Position numbers and translations under genes: made by a program. The notes beneath the pieces were generated by a model. That model did no database searches, was not told the origin of the DNA, and was given only the letters and a program-made list of their open reading frames with translations. 64,000 nucleotides of DNA from Fluviicoccus keumensis (GTDB lineage: Bacteria > Pseudomonadota > Gammaproteobacteria > Pseudomonadales > Moraxellaceae): positions 132,711-196,710 of the forward strand of contig NZ_SHKX01000015.1 of the NCBI RefSeq assembly GCF_004217445.1, in the 5' to 3' direction. Positions 38,152 through 46,562 of the stretch are shown piece after piece; position 1 is the first letter of the stretch; every line of letters begins with the position of its first letter.

Positions 38152-38168
38152 AACGGCCGGAAACAGAA

Positions 38169-38187
38169 AAAAGCCCCTCCGGCTTTT
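38169..38187 (+). terminator. Terminator of the sensor kinase gene
   Basis: AAAAGCC-CCTCC-GGCTTTT is a perfect 7-bp stem. Its T-run is shared with the -35 box of the next promoter. Confidence 0.7.
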
Positions 38188-38214
38188 GACAAGCAGCCTT
38201 CGACCCCGTATTAT
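38186..38214 (+). promoter_or_regulatory. Strong sigma-70 promoter of the yceD-rpmF-plsX-fab operon
   Basis: TTGACA (38186-38191) and TATTAT (38209-38214) are spaced by exactly 17 bases. The expected transcript start (about 38221) is only about six bases before the yceD ATG. Confidence 0.8.
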
Positions 38215-38226
38215 CGCCCGCCTATT

Positions 38227-38745
38227 ATGCCAGTCCTCTCTCTACCTGCTTCAATCGAGCCCTTTAAATGGGCTGACCGAGCTGCCCAAGTGGCAGGCGA
38301 TGTCCCTTTGGCGTCATTCCCGCGTTTGTGCGAGGGACTGGCTGATCAGGCGGGCACGGTTCAGGTTGATTGCCGGTTCGAGCGTGACGCCCAGCGCGTG
38401 CCTTGGCTGCGCGGAACCCTGACAACCAGCGTGACGCTGACTTGCCAGCGGTGTCTGAAGCCGATGGCCCTGCCGGTCTCGGTGGAGGTGGAGCTGGCGC
38501 TGGTACATGATGAGGAAGACGCCGAACGGCTGTCGGACGACGCGGATTATCTGGTCGTATCCGAGCAGGGCCTGATTCTGGCGGAAATCCTGGAAGACGA
38601 GTTGCTGCTGGCCATTCCTTATATTCCGTCCCATGAGAGCTGCGAGCTTGAATACCGGAATCCCGAGGAACCCGTCGGCGAAACCCGTCGCGAAAACCCG
38701 TTTCAGGTGCTGGCGGCTCTCAAAAAGCCGGCGGCAGACGAATAA
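38227..38745 (+). CDS. yceD: YceD/DUF177 family protein, upstream of L32
   Basis: YceD (DUF177) is a small protein coupled to rpmF and implicated in 23S rRNA accumulation in plants and bacteria. The 172-residue product starts MPVLSLPASIEP, which matches E. coli YceD MQKVKLPLTLDP, so the start is secure although no ribosome site precedes it. The metal-type pair TCQRCLKPM is conserved (about 76-84), and the C-terminus ends NPFQVLAALKKP. The promoter position implies a nearly leaderless mRNA. Confidence 0.92.
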   Translation: MPVLSLPASIEPFKWADRAAQVAGDVPLASFPRLCEGLADQAGTVQVDCRFERDAQRVPWLRGTLTTSVTLTCQRCLKPMALPVSVEVELALVHDEEDAERLSDDADYLVVSEQGLILAEILEDELLLAIPYIPSHESCELEYRNPEEPVGETRRENPFQVLAALKKPAADE

Positions 38746-38779
38746 CCCGTAATCAACAGATGTTGTCTGGAGTCTCAAA

Positions 38780-38965
38780 ATGGCCGTTCAGCAAAACCGT
38801 AAAAGCCGCTCGCGTCGCGACATGCGTCGTTCCCATGATGCCCTGACCGCTGCCGCCCTGAGCGTGGACAGCACTACCGGTGAAGTACATCGTCGTCACC
38901 ACGTCACCAAGGATGGCGTGTACCGTGGCCGTCAACTCTTCCCCGTGGCTGTCGCCGAAGAGTAA
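38780..38965 (+). CDS. rpmF: 50S ribosomal protein L32
   Basis: L32 is a small protein of the large ribosomal subunit. The 61-residue protein starts MAVQQNRKSRSRRDMRRSHD, the classic L32 N-terminus. It is not the zinc type: the C-terminal half HRRHHVTKDGVYRGRQLF has no cysteine pair. GGAG precedes the ATG. It sits between yceD and plsX, as in most proteobacteria. Confidence 0.98.
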   Translation: MAVQQNRKSRSRRDMRRSHDALTAAALSVDSTTGEVHRRHHVTKDGVYRGRQLFPVAVAEE

Positions 38966-38973
38966 TAAACGGC

Positions 38974-39984
38974 ATGGCGATCACGCTAGCCGTTGATGCC
39001 ATGGGCGGGGACCACGGTCCCCGCGTTACCGTTCCCGCCTCGCTTTCCGTCCTCAAGACCCATCCTGCACTGAACCTTGTCCTGGTCGGTCAGGAAAACC
39101 TCATTCGTCCCTTGCTTGCCCGTTTGACCTCGGAAGAGTCCTCGCGCGTCAGTATCCTGCATACTGATGAGGTCGTGCTGATGGATGACAAGGTCGCGGT
39201 CGCTCTGCGCAACAAGCGCAATTCCTCCATGCGTCTCGCCATCAACCTGGTTCATGAAGGCAAGGCCGCCGCCTGCGTCAGTGCCGGCAATACCGGAGCC
39301 TTGATGGCGGTCAGCCGTTTTGTGCTCAAGACCCACGCCGGGATCGACCGTCCCGCCATCATGACCGCCTTGCCGACCGTGAAGGGGCATTGCCACATGC
39401 TGGACCTGGGCGCCAATGTCGATTCCGAGGCCGTGCACCTGCTGCAGTTCGCGCAGATGGGCAGTCTGGTGGCTTCCGCGCTGGACGGGATTGACCGCCC
39501 CCGCGTCGGGCTGCTGAATATCGGCGAGGAAGAGATCAAGGGCAACGACCTCATCAAGGAGGCCAACGGCCTGCTCAAGGACTCCGGGCTCAACTATATC
39601 GGCTATGTTGAAGGCGATGGCGTTTTTGCCGGAGAAGCGGATGTGGTGGTTTGTGACGGCTTTGTCGGTAATATCGCGCTGAAGACTACCGAAGGCGTCG
39701 CCCGCATGTTTGGGGCTTTCGTCAAGGAGGAGATCAACCGCAACCTGTTCACCAAGCTGGCCGGGGCTATTGCCATTCCCATCTGGAACGGCCTGCGCCA
39801 GCGTATGGATCCGGGGCGCTACAACGGCGCCAGTCTGGTCGGCCTGACCGGCATTGTGATCAAGAGCCATGGCAGCGCCGATCAGAAGTCATTCGCCAAC
39901 GCCATCCGCGTCGCGCTCAAGGAAGTCGAGAAAGACATTCCTTCCCTGATCGCCGGCCGCTTGCAGCCGGCTGCCGGAGTCTGA
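38974..39984 (+). CDS. plsX: Phosphate acyltransferase PlsX
   Basis: PlsX makes acyl-phosphate from acyl-ACP for phospholipid synthesis. The 336-residue protein has the family start LAVDAMGGDHGP, then VSAGNTGALMA near residue 100, VCDGFVGNIALKT near 230 and SLVGLTGIVIKSHGSAD near 290. It starts eight bases after rpmF. Both PlsX and PlsB (58.9 kb) occur in this genome, as is usual in gammaproteobacteria. Confidence 0.97.
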   Translation: MAITLAVDAMGGDHGPRVTVPASLSVLKTHPALNLVLVGQENLIRPLLARLTSEESSRVSILHTDEVVLMDDKVAVALRNKRNSSMRLAINLVHEGKAAACVSAGNTGALMAVSRFVLKTHAGIDRPAIMTALPTVKGHCHMLDLGANVDSEAVHLLQFAQMGSLVASALDGIDRPRVGLLNIGEEEIKGNDLIKEANGLLKDSGLNYIGYVEGDGVFAGEADVVVCDGFVGNIALKTTEGVARMFGAFVKEEINRNLFTKLAGAIAIPIWNGLRQRMDPGRYNGASLVGLTGIVIKSHGSADQKSFANAIRVALKEVEKDIPSLIAGRLQPAAGV

Positions 39985-39985
39985 G

Positions 39986-40432
39986 GTGCGTTTCCTGGCG
40001 GCGGTGTTGCTGGCCTTGTCCGCGAACATCGCCTGCGCCCTCGATGTCATGACTGAAGCCGATATCCGCGCCTTCCTGGACGAGCAGACGACGCATGTCA
40101 TGCGCAAGGAACTTGATCCCCTGATGACGTTGTTCGCGCCGGAATTCCGTCATCTTCTTCCTGCGGAGGGCAAGGAGGTCACCCGGGATGAATACAGCAA
40201 GATCCAGAACGCCAACTTCATGGTGGCCAAGCTGATCCTCAATACCATCGAGTTGCGACAGATACAGTTGCGGGAAGACGGCAAGCAGGCCATTATCCGC
40301 ACCCACAACCGCAACCGTTATCTGATTCAGGTCAAAGACAAGCAAAACCTGATTGAACAGAATGAAGACCTGATAGGGGAGCTGGTGCTGCGCGACGGCC
40401 GGATTGTCTATCTGAGTACGGAAAAACTATGA
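39986..40432 (+). CDS. Secreted NTF2-like small protein between plsX and fabD
   Basis: This 148-residue protein is unassigned. It starts at GTG with GGAG just upstream, one base after plsX. An N-terminal signal peptide (MRFLAAVLLALSANIACA) suggests export to the periplasm. The mature part looks like an NTF2/SnoaL-type cone: helices including MRKELDPLMTLFAPEFRHLL, then strands ending ELVLRDGRIVYLSTEKL. The fold call is by pattern only. It overlaps fabD by an ATGA junction, so it is translated with the fab operon, although plsX and fabD are usually adjacent in this operon. Confidence 0.7.
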   Translation: MRFLAAVLLALSANIACALDVMTEADIRAFLDEQTTHVMRKELDPLMTLFAPEFRHLLPAEGKEVTRDEYSKIQNANFMVAKLILNTIELRQIQLREDGKQAIIRTHNRNRYLIQVKDKQNLIEQNEDLIGELVLRDGRIVYLSTEKL

Positions 40433-41364
40433 CTTCAACACTCGCTTTCGTCTTTCCCGGACAGGGTTCCCAGCAAAAGGGCATGCTGTCCGATCTGGCC
40501 GCCCGCTTTCCTGTGGTTACCGACACCTTTGCCGAAGCGTCCGCCTCCTTGGGTTTCGACCTGTGGAACTTGTGCCAGAACGATGAGGATGCCCTCAATC
40601 GCACGGAGAACACCCAGCCCGCCTTGTTAACCGCCAGCATCGCGCTGTGGCGCGTCTGGCAGGCCGAGAGGGGTCCCCGCCCGGCTTTTTTGGCCGGTCA
40701 CTCCCTGGGTGAGTATTCGGCGCTGGTCGCTTCCGGCGTATTGTCGCTGGCCGATGCCGTGAAGCTGGTGGCCTTGCGCGGCCGGTTGATGCAGGATGCC
40801 GTACCCGCCGGAACCGGTGCCATGGCGGCCATTCTGGGCCTCTCTGATGAAGACGTGATTGCGGCTTGCCGCGAAGCCGCCGCCACGGGTATCGCCGAAG
40901 CCGTGAACTTCAATTCGCCCGCCCAGGTGGTGATTGCCGGCGAGAAGGCCGCCGTGGAAGCCGCCATGAGCCTGGCCAGCGCCAAGGGCGCCAAGCGCGC
41001 CCTGATCCTGCCGGTCAGCGTGCCGTCGCACTGCTCGTTGATGAAGCCTGCCGCAGAAAAACTGGCGCTTGCCTTGAAGGACGTTGCCTTTAATACCCCT
41101 GCAATACCGGTGGTGCAGAATGTCGCCGCCCGTGTCGAGACTAGCGCCGACGCCATGCGTGAAGCCCTGGTGGCGCAGCTTTACAGCCCGGTGCAATGGG
41201 TGCGCAGCGTCGAATGGCTGGCGGCCCAGGGAGTCACCCGCGCGGTCGAGTGCGGCCCCGGCAAGGTGCTGTGCGGCCTGAACAAGCGTATTCACAAGGG
41301 GCTGGAGTGTGAGTCCATCGAGAACGAAAGCTCCCTGACGGCCGCCTTGGCCCGTCCCGCCTGA
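40429..41364 (+). CDS. fabD: Malonyl-CoA:ACP transacylase
   Basis: FabD loads malonyl groups onto acyl carrier protein for fatty-acid elongation. The active-site serine is Ser92 in AGHSLGEYSA and the histidine is in VPSHCSLM near residue 201, both as in E. coli. FPGQGSQ lies at 9-15. The protein is 311 residues. It begins inside the end of the preceding gene (ATGA) and is followed by fabG 15 bases on. Confidence 0.97.
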   Translation: MTSTLAFVFPGQGSQQKGMLSDLAARFPVVTDTFAEASASLGFDLWNLCQNDEDALNRTENTQPALLTASIALWRVWQAERGPRPAFLAGHSLGEYSALVASGVLSLADAVKLVALRGRLMQDAVPAGTGAMAAILGLSDEDVIAACREAAATGIAEAVNFNSPAQVVIAGEKAAVEAAMSLASAKGAKRALILPVSVPSHCSLMKPAAEKLALALKDVAFNTPAIPVVQNVAARVETSADAMREALVAQLYSPVQWVRSVEWLAAQGVTRAVECGPGKVLCGLNKRIHKGLECESIENESSLTAALARPA

Positions 41365-41379
41365 TTTCGGAGAAGAAGC

Positions 41380-42114
41380 ATGTCATTGCAAGGAAAAGTC
41401 ACCATTGTCACCGGCGCCAGTCGCGGTATCGGCAAGGCTATCGCCAGCAAGCTGGCGGCGCAGGGCGCCACGGTGATCGGTACCGCCACGACCGAGGCCG
41501 GGGCCGAGGCGATCAATGCCTGGCTGAGTCAATCCGGCGGCGCCGGCATGATGCTGAACGTTGCCGAACCCGGCCAGATCGAGTCCTTTATCGAGGCGGT
41601 ACAGGCCCGCTTCGGCGCGCCGCTGATCCTGGTCAACAATGCCGGGATCACCCGCGACAACTTGCTGCTGCGCATGAAGGATGCCGAATGGGATGATGTC
41701 ATCGCCACCAACCTGACCGCCATTTTCCGCCTTTCCAAGGCTTGCCTGAAGGGCATGGGCAAAGCGCGCTGGGGCCGTATCATCAACATCAGCTCCGTCG
41801 TCGGCCTGATGGGTAATCCGGGACAAACCAATTACGCCGCCGCCAAGGCCGGGCTGGAAGGTTTCAGCCGCTCGCTGGCGCGCGAGATGGGGAGCCGTAA
41901 CATTACCGTCAACAGCGTCGCGCCCGGTTTTATCGCCACCGACATGACGCATGCCTTGTCTGAAGCACAGCAACAAACCATGCTTTCCCAGATTCCGGCC
42001 GGCCGTCTTGGCCAGCCCGAAGACATCGCCGAGGCCGTTGCCTTCCTGGCCGGTGATGCCGCCGCTTACATTACCGGAGTGACTTTACCGGTCAATGGCG
42101 GTATGTATATGTAA
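41380..42114 (+). CDS. fabG: 3-oxoacyl-ACP reductase
   Basis: FabG reduces beta-ketoacyl-ACP with NADPH. This short-chain dehydrogenase has the cofactor motif TGASRGIGKA (11-20), the NNAG motif (86-89) and the catalytic Ser139, Tyr152 and Lys156 (NYAAAKAG). The protein is 244 residues, exactly the usual size. GGAGAAG lies upstream of the ATG. Confidence 0.98.
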   Translation: MSLQGKVTIVTGASRGIGKAIASKLAAQGATVIGTATTEAGAEAINAWLSQSGGAGMMLNVAEPGQIESFIEAVQARFGAPLILVNNAGITRDNLLLRMKDAEWDDVIATNLTAIFRLSKACLKGMGKARWGRIINISSVVGLMGNPGQTNYAAAKAGLEGFSRSLAREMGSRNITVNSVAPGFIATDMTHALSEAQQQTMLSQIPAGRLGQPEDIAEAVAFLAGDAAAYITGVTLPVNGGMYM

Positions 42115-42238
42115 CTCTTTTCATCAAACGGCCTAAAAGGATGTTGCTACCTGACTACGGCCTTCAATAAACTAGCAGCGCTGTTCGGCGGTACGAAGGT
42201 GCCGTGAACATCGAGACCACCCCCTGAGGAGACACAAA

Positions 42239-42475
42239 GTGAGCACTATCGAAGAACGGGTCAAGAAGATCGTAGCCGAACAATTGGGCGTAAAGCTGGA
42301 GGACGTGAAGAACGAGTCCTCTTTTGTGGACGATCTGGGCGCCGATTCCCTGGACACCGTTGAGCTGGTGATGGCTCTCGAAGAAGAGTTCGAGACCGAG
42401 ATTCCCGATGAAGAAGCCGAGAAAATCGGCACTGTGCAGACTGCCATTGACTACATCGTCGCCAACGCCAAGTAA
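42239..42475 (+). CDS. acpP: Acyl carrier protein
   Basis: This is the small acidic carrier of acyl chains in fatty-acid synthesis. The 78-residue protein has the phosphopantetheine serine, Ser37, in LGADSLDTVEL. It starts at GTG with GAGGAG seven bases upstream. A 124-base gap separates it from fabG, so an additional promoter is likely there (a weak TTGCTA / AATAAA pair is visible near 42144-42171). A strong terminator follows. Confidence 0.99.
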   Translation: MSTIEERVKKIVAEQLGVKLEDVKNESSFVDDLGADSLDTVELVMALEEEFETEIPDEEAEKIGTVQTAIDYIVANAK

Positions 42476-42494
42476 GTGTTGGGTGACAACCGAA

Positions 42495-42532
42495 GCCGCA
42501 TCCCGCAGTCGCGGGTCATGCGGTTTTTTTTT
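42495..42532 (+). terminator. Terminator downstream of acpP
   Basis: CCGCAT and ATGCGG form the outer stem and CCCGC-AGTC-GCGGG the inner stem, followed by nine T. Confidence 0.9.
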
Positions 42533-42618
42533 AGCCGGGATATCCCGGTTGGCCGGAGTGAATGACCGACCGGGTGAGGATTTCACCGGGTTGCCGCTTG
42601 CATAAGGGGTTTCAAAGC

Positions 42619-43857
42619 ATGAGTCGACGTCGTGTCGTTGTGACGGGTATGGGCATGGTGACTTGCCTGGGCCGGGATGTAGCCTCCACGTGGGAAGGCA
42701 TTCTTGCCGGGCGCAGCGGTATCACCAGCATTGATCATTTCGACGCCAGCCAGTACAAGACCCGCTTCGCCGGGATTGTCCGTGATTTTGAGCCCGAATC
42801 GGCCATGCCGGCCAAGGAGCTGCGTCGCTATGACGAGTTCATGCACTATGGCATGTCGGCCGGTATCCAGGCGATTCAGGACGCCGGGCTGGAAGTCACG
42901 CCCGACAATGCAGGCCGTATCGGTGTCGCCATTGGTGCGGGTATCGGCGGCATCGGCACGATCGAGCGTAACTACGACACGCTGTTGAAGGATGGTCCGA
43001 ACAAGATTTCCCCGTTCTTCGTGCCAGGCTCCATCATTAATCTGGCGGCGGGCCTCCTGGCCATCCGCTTCGGGCTGAAGGGGCCGAACCTGGCCTTGGC
43101 TACCGCCTGCACGACCGCCACGCATTGCATCGGTCTGGCGGCGCGCCTGATTGCCTATGGTGATGCCGACGTCATGGTGGCCGGGGGAGCGGAGAAGGGC
43201 TCCTCGCCGCTGGGCATGGCCGGTTTTGCCGCCGCGCGCGCCCTGTCTACCCGCAATGACAACCCGCAGGCCGCCAGCCGCCCGTTTGACAAGGACCGCG
43301 ACGGCTTTGTGCTGGGCGACGGCTCCGGTGTGCTGGTGGTCGAAGAATACGAACATGCCAAGGCGCGCGGCGCAAAAATCTACGCCGAGCTGATCGGCTT
43401 CGGCATGAGTGACGACGCTTTCCACATTACTTCACCGACCGAATCCGGTGAAGGGGCGGCGGCCTCCATGCGCAATGCGTTGCGCGACGCCGGAATCGAG
43501 CCATCCGCCGTGGACTATATCAATGCTCACGGCACCAGCACCCCGGCAGGGGACATGGCGGAATCGCAGGCAATAGAATCGGTTTTCGGCGAGCACGCAA
43601 TGCGTGTCGCTGTCAGTTCGACCAAATCCATGATCGGTCACCTGCTGGGTGCAGCCGGTGGTGTTGAGGCCATTTTCAGCGTGCTGGCGATCCGCGACAA
43701 CATCGCGCCGCCCACCATCAATCTGGAAAACCCGGATCCGGGATGCCGTCTGGATTATGTTCCCAATCAGGCTCGCCCGATGAAGGTGGATATTTCGCTG
43801 TCGAACTCCTTCGGATTCGGCGGTACCAACGGCACCCTGATTTTCCGCCGCATCTAG
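42619..43857 (+). CDS. fabF: 3-oxoacyl-ACP synthase II
   Basis: FabF condenses malonyl-ACP with acyl-ACP and is important for cis-vaccenate synthesis. The active site is Cys164 in ATACTTATHC, with the histidines in NAHGTSTPAGD and STKSMIGHLLGAAGG. NSFGFGGTNGTL closes the protein. The length is 412 residues from the ATG at 42619 (MSRRRVVVTG). It lies after the acpP terminator but keeps the usual acpP-fabF-pabC order. Confidence 0.98.
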   Translation: MSRRRVVVTGMGMVTCLGRDVASTWEGILAGRSGITSIDHFDASQYKTRFAGIVRDFEPESAMPAKELRRYDEFMHYGMSAGIQAIQDAGLEVTPDNAGRIGVAIGAGIGGIGTIERNYDTLLKDGPNKISPFFVPGSIINLAAGLLAIRFGLKGPNLALATACTTATHCIGLAARLIAYGDADVMVAGGAEKGSSPLGMAGFAAARALSTRNDNPQAASRPFDKDRDGFVLGDGSGVLVVEEYEHAKARGAKIYAELIGFGMSDDAFHITSPTESGEGAAASMRNALRDAGIEPSAVDYINAHGTSTPAGDMAESQAIESVFGEHAMRVAVSSTKSMIGHLLGAAGGVEAIFSVLAIRDNIAPPTINLENPDPGCRLDYVPNQARPMKVDISLSNSFGFGGTNGTLIFRRI

Positions 43858-43883
43858 GTGAGCGTCCTGAAACGGAGCGTAGT

Positions 43884-44708
43884 GTGCTGATCGCCGCCTG
43901 GCTGAACGGCTCTCCGGTCGCGGGCATGCCTGTTGACGATCGCGGTTTCGCTTACGGGGACGGCCACTTCACCACCCTGCCGGTTCGAGGCGGCGAGCCG
44001 GTTCTGCTGGATTACCATTGGCGGCGTCTGTTGCTGAGCTCGCAATCGCTGAATATCCCGGTAGCCGGCATGGACCGCTGGCGTCAGGATTTCGCCCGCT
44101 TTGTCGCGGCGCATCCGGACGGGATCGCCAAAATCATCATCACCCGGGGGGCGGGCGGGCGCGGGTATCTTCCGGATGTCCAGCAGCTTCCCAACTGCTA
44201 TTTCCTGCTCTGGACCGAGGTTCCGCATTCGTCCGGCAATCAGGCCGGTATTGAAAGCGGGATATTGCAAGGGCGATTGGGGCTGAATCCGCTCACTGCC
44301 GGGCACAAGCATCTAAACCGGCTGGAGCAGGTATTGTTGCGGCAGGAACTCGCCTTGACCCCGTGGCCCGAGGCCGTGGTCTGTGATCTTGAGGGGCGTG
44401 TGATCGAAGGCGTTTTCAGTAATCTGTTTGCGGTGCAGGCAGGACGATTACTGACGCCGGCGCTGTCCGCAGCCGGTGTACGCGGGGTGATGCGCTCTTT
44501 TTTGATGGACTCCGCGGGCGATCTGCAACACACTGTCCTTGAAACCGGGTTGCAAACCGATGATCTGGATCAGGCTGACGAGTTGTTCTTCTGCAACAGC
44601 GTGTTCGGCATTTGGCCGGTGATCCGCTTCAATGGCAGAATAATGCCCCCGAACCCCGTCACCCAACGTTTGCAGCAGCATTTGAAAAATGCCCGAATTA
44701 CCGCCTAA
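43884..44708 (+). CDS. pabC: Aminodeoxychorismate lyase
   Basis: PabC makes 4-aminobenzoate from aminodeoxychorismate for folate synthesis. The fold-type IV PLP enzyme has DRGFAYGDGHFTTLPV (19-34), the PLP lysine Lys142 in AGHKHLNRLEQV, and EGVFSNLFAV near residue 175. It starts at GTG with GGAG six bases upstream, giving 274 residues. The end overlaps mltG by 20 bases. The position between fabF and mltG is conserved in gammaproteobacteria. Confidence 0.94.
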   Translation: MLIAAWLNGSPVAGMPVDDRGFAYGDGHFTTLPVRGGEPVLLDYHWRRLLLSSQSLNIPVAGMDRWRQDFARFVAAHPDGIAKIIITRGAGGRGYLPDVQQLPNCYFLLWTEVPHSSGNQAGIESGILQGRLGLNPLTAGHKHLNRLEQVLLRQELALTPWPEAVVCDLEGRVIEGVFSNLFAVQAGRLLTPALSAAGVRGVMRSFLMDSAGDLQHTVLETGLQTDDLDQADELFFCNSVFGIWPVIRFNGRIMPPNPVTQRLQQHLKNARITA

Positions 44709-45891
44709 GAAACCGACCCGTCGACCGGCCGCCAAGAAAACTGCCGGTACGGCGTCCCCGCGTACGCGCAAGCCAGCGGCTCCGCGCGACTCGGACGCCA
44801 AACCGGCGAAGCCGGCCAAGCCCCGGGTTCGCAACGCCACTTCCGCGCCTCGCCGCCGCCCCAGCCGACAGCCGCCCAAGACCATATCGGTCTGGCCGAT
44901 TGTCAGTGGTTTTCTGCTGGTTGTGCTGCTGGCGTTATCCGGTTGGGTATGGTTGAACCTGTTCCGGCCGCTGGATATCCCGGCGCAGGGCTATCGCCTG
45001 CGCGTTGAACGGGGCACCGGCTATCAGGCCGCCTTCGACAGGCTGGCGGCGGATGGCAAACTGGGTAACCGCGCCTTGTCCCGAGCCTACTTCCGCTTTC
45101 TGCACCCCAAAGCCTTGCAAATGGGTGTGTACGAGTTTCGGCCGGGTGTCAGTGTCGCCGGACTGCTGAAGCAGTTGGCAAACGGCGAAGGGCTGATCTA
45201 CACCCGCGTCACCGTGATCGAGGGTACAACGTTCGCCAAGCTGCGTGAACAGGTGGCTGCCAATCCGGATATCAAGCAAACCCTTCGCGACAGAAGCGAC
45301 AGCCAGATCATGTCCCTGATGGGCAGTCCGGTGACGAACCCGGAAGGATTGTTTGCGCCCGATACGTATGTGTTCATGCCCGGCGACACGGATGAAATGG
45401 TGCTCCGTAAACTTTTCGACCAGCAGCAACGGGTGCTCCAAAAGGCCTGGGCGACGCGGACGCCGGGCTTGCCTTACCGTACCCCTTATGAGGCCTTGAT
45501 CATGGCCTCGATTGTGGAGAAGGAGACCGGTAACGCCGCGGAAAGGCCTCAAATCGCCGGATTGTTTATCCGCCGACTGCAACAAGGCATGCGTCTGCAA
45601 ACCGATCCGACCGTGATCTATGGCATGGGCAAGGCGTACACCGGCAACCTGCGCAAGATCGACCTGATCACGCCGACACCCTACAACACGTATCGTATTG
45701 ATGGCCTGCCGCCGACACCCATCGCCTTGCCGGGCAAGGCGGCGATTGAGGCGGCACTGCATCCGGCTCCGGGCGACAGCCTTTACTTTGTGGCGCGTGG
45801 CGACGGCAGCGGCACGCATGTATTCAGCGCTGACCTGAAAGCCCATAACGAGGCGGTGCGCGCCTACATTGAAAATACCCGTCGGCATTGA
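44689..45891 (+). CDS. mltG: Endolytic murein transglycosylase MltG
   Basis: MltG cuts nascent glycan strands in the periplasm and helps set their length. A transmembrane helix (about 69-92) is followed by a LysM-like subdomain and the YceG catalytic domain. The catalytic Glu lies in SIVEKETGN (Glu277/Glu279) with LFIRRLQQGMRLQTDPTV downstream. The 400-residue protein has an unusual N-terminal cytoplasmic region of about 66 residues rich in Lys, Arg, Pro and Ala, longer than in E. coli (340 residues). It overlaps pabC by 20 bases. Confidence 0.95.
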   Translation: MPELPPKKPTRRPAAKKTAGTASPRTRKPAAPRDSDAKPAKPAKPRVRNATSAPRRRPSRQPPKTISVWPIVSGFLLVVLLALSGWVWLNLFRPLDIPAQGYRLRVERGTGYQAAFDRLAADGKLGNRALSRAYFRFLHPKALQMGVYEFRPGVSVAGLLKQLANGEGLIYTRVTVIEGTTFAKLREQVAANPDIKQTLRDRSDSQIMSLMGSPVTNPEGLFAPDTYVFMPGDTDEMVLRKLFDQQQRVLQKAWATRTPGLPYRTPYEALIMASIVEKETGNAAERPQIAGLFIRRLQQGMRLQTDPTVIYGMGKAYTGNLRKIDLITPTPYNTYRIDGLPPTPIALPGKAAIEAALHPAPGDSLYFVARGDGSGTHVFSADLKAHNEAVRAYIENTRRH

Positions 45892-45929
45892 ACGCCGTTT
45901 TATCCTGAATTGCGGAGCGTGAAATAGTC

Positions 45930-46559
45930 ATGGGCTTGTTCATAACCCTTGAAGGCACGGAAGGCGTTGGCAAGAGCACGGCGCTGCAGTTTCTGAGGGA
46001 TCGCCTGCAGGAAGCCGGTTTCACGGTCGTGGTGACGCGTGAGCCTGGCGGTACCCTGCTGGCCGAGCGCATTCGCGGTTTGCTGCTGGCGCGTGAAGCC
46101 GAACCGATGTCGCCGATGACCGAGTTACTGCTGGTTTTCGCGGCTCGCGCCCAGCATCTGGAGCAGGTGATTATCCCCGCGCTGCAAGCCGGACAATGGG
46201 TGCTCTGCGACCGTTTTACCGACGCCACCTATGCCTATCAGGGAGGCGGTCGCGGCCTGCCGGTTCCAGACATTGCGGCGCTGGAAACCCTGGTGCAAGG
46301 CAGCTTGCGGCCGGATATCACGCTATGGCTGGATGCGCCGGTTGAAACCGGGCTGGCCCGTGCGGCCGCGCGTCAGGCGCTGGACCGTTTTGAGCAGGAA
46401 AAAGCGGTCTTCTTCGAGCGGGTGCGCGCCGAGTACGCCCGGCAAGCCGAGGAGGCTCCGCAACGCTACCGTCGTATTGACGCCACGCAGGATATTGCGG
46501 GCGTGCAGGCGCAATTGCAGCAGGTGCTGGATTCTTTTCCCGGTTTGTCCCAGGACTGA
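45930..46559 (+). CDS. tmk: Thymidylate kinase
   Basis: Tmk phosphorylates dTMP to dTDP. The P-loop EGTEGVGKST is at 7-16, CDRFTDATYAYQGGGRG carries the conserved DR motif near residue 93, and the LID arginines lie at AARQALDRFEQ. The protein is 209 residues. Its stop is followed three bases later by the holB ATG, as in other tmk-holB pairs. Confidence 0.97.
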   Translation: MGLFITLEGTEGVGKSTALQFLRDRLQEAGFTVVVTREPGGTLLAERIRGLLLAREAEPMSPMTELLLVFAARAQHLEQVIIPALQAGQWVLCDRFTDATYAYQGGGRGLPVPDIAALETLVQGSLRPDITLWLDAPVETGLARAAARQALDRFEQEKAVFFERVRAEYARQAEEAPQRYRRIDATQDIAGVQAQLQQVLDSFPGLSQD

Positions 46560-46562
46560 TTG

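Noticed and set aside
42144..42171. acpP promoter (TTGCTA / AATAAA)
   Set aside because: A promoter here is expected, but the boxes are poor and spaced by 16; mentioned only within the acpP entry.
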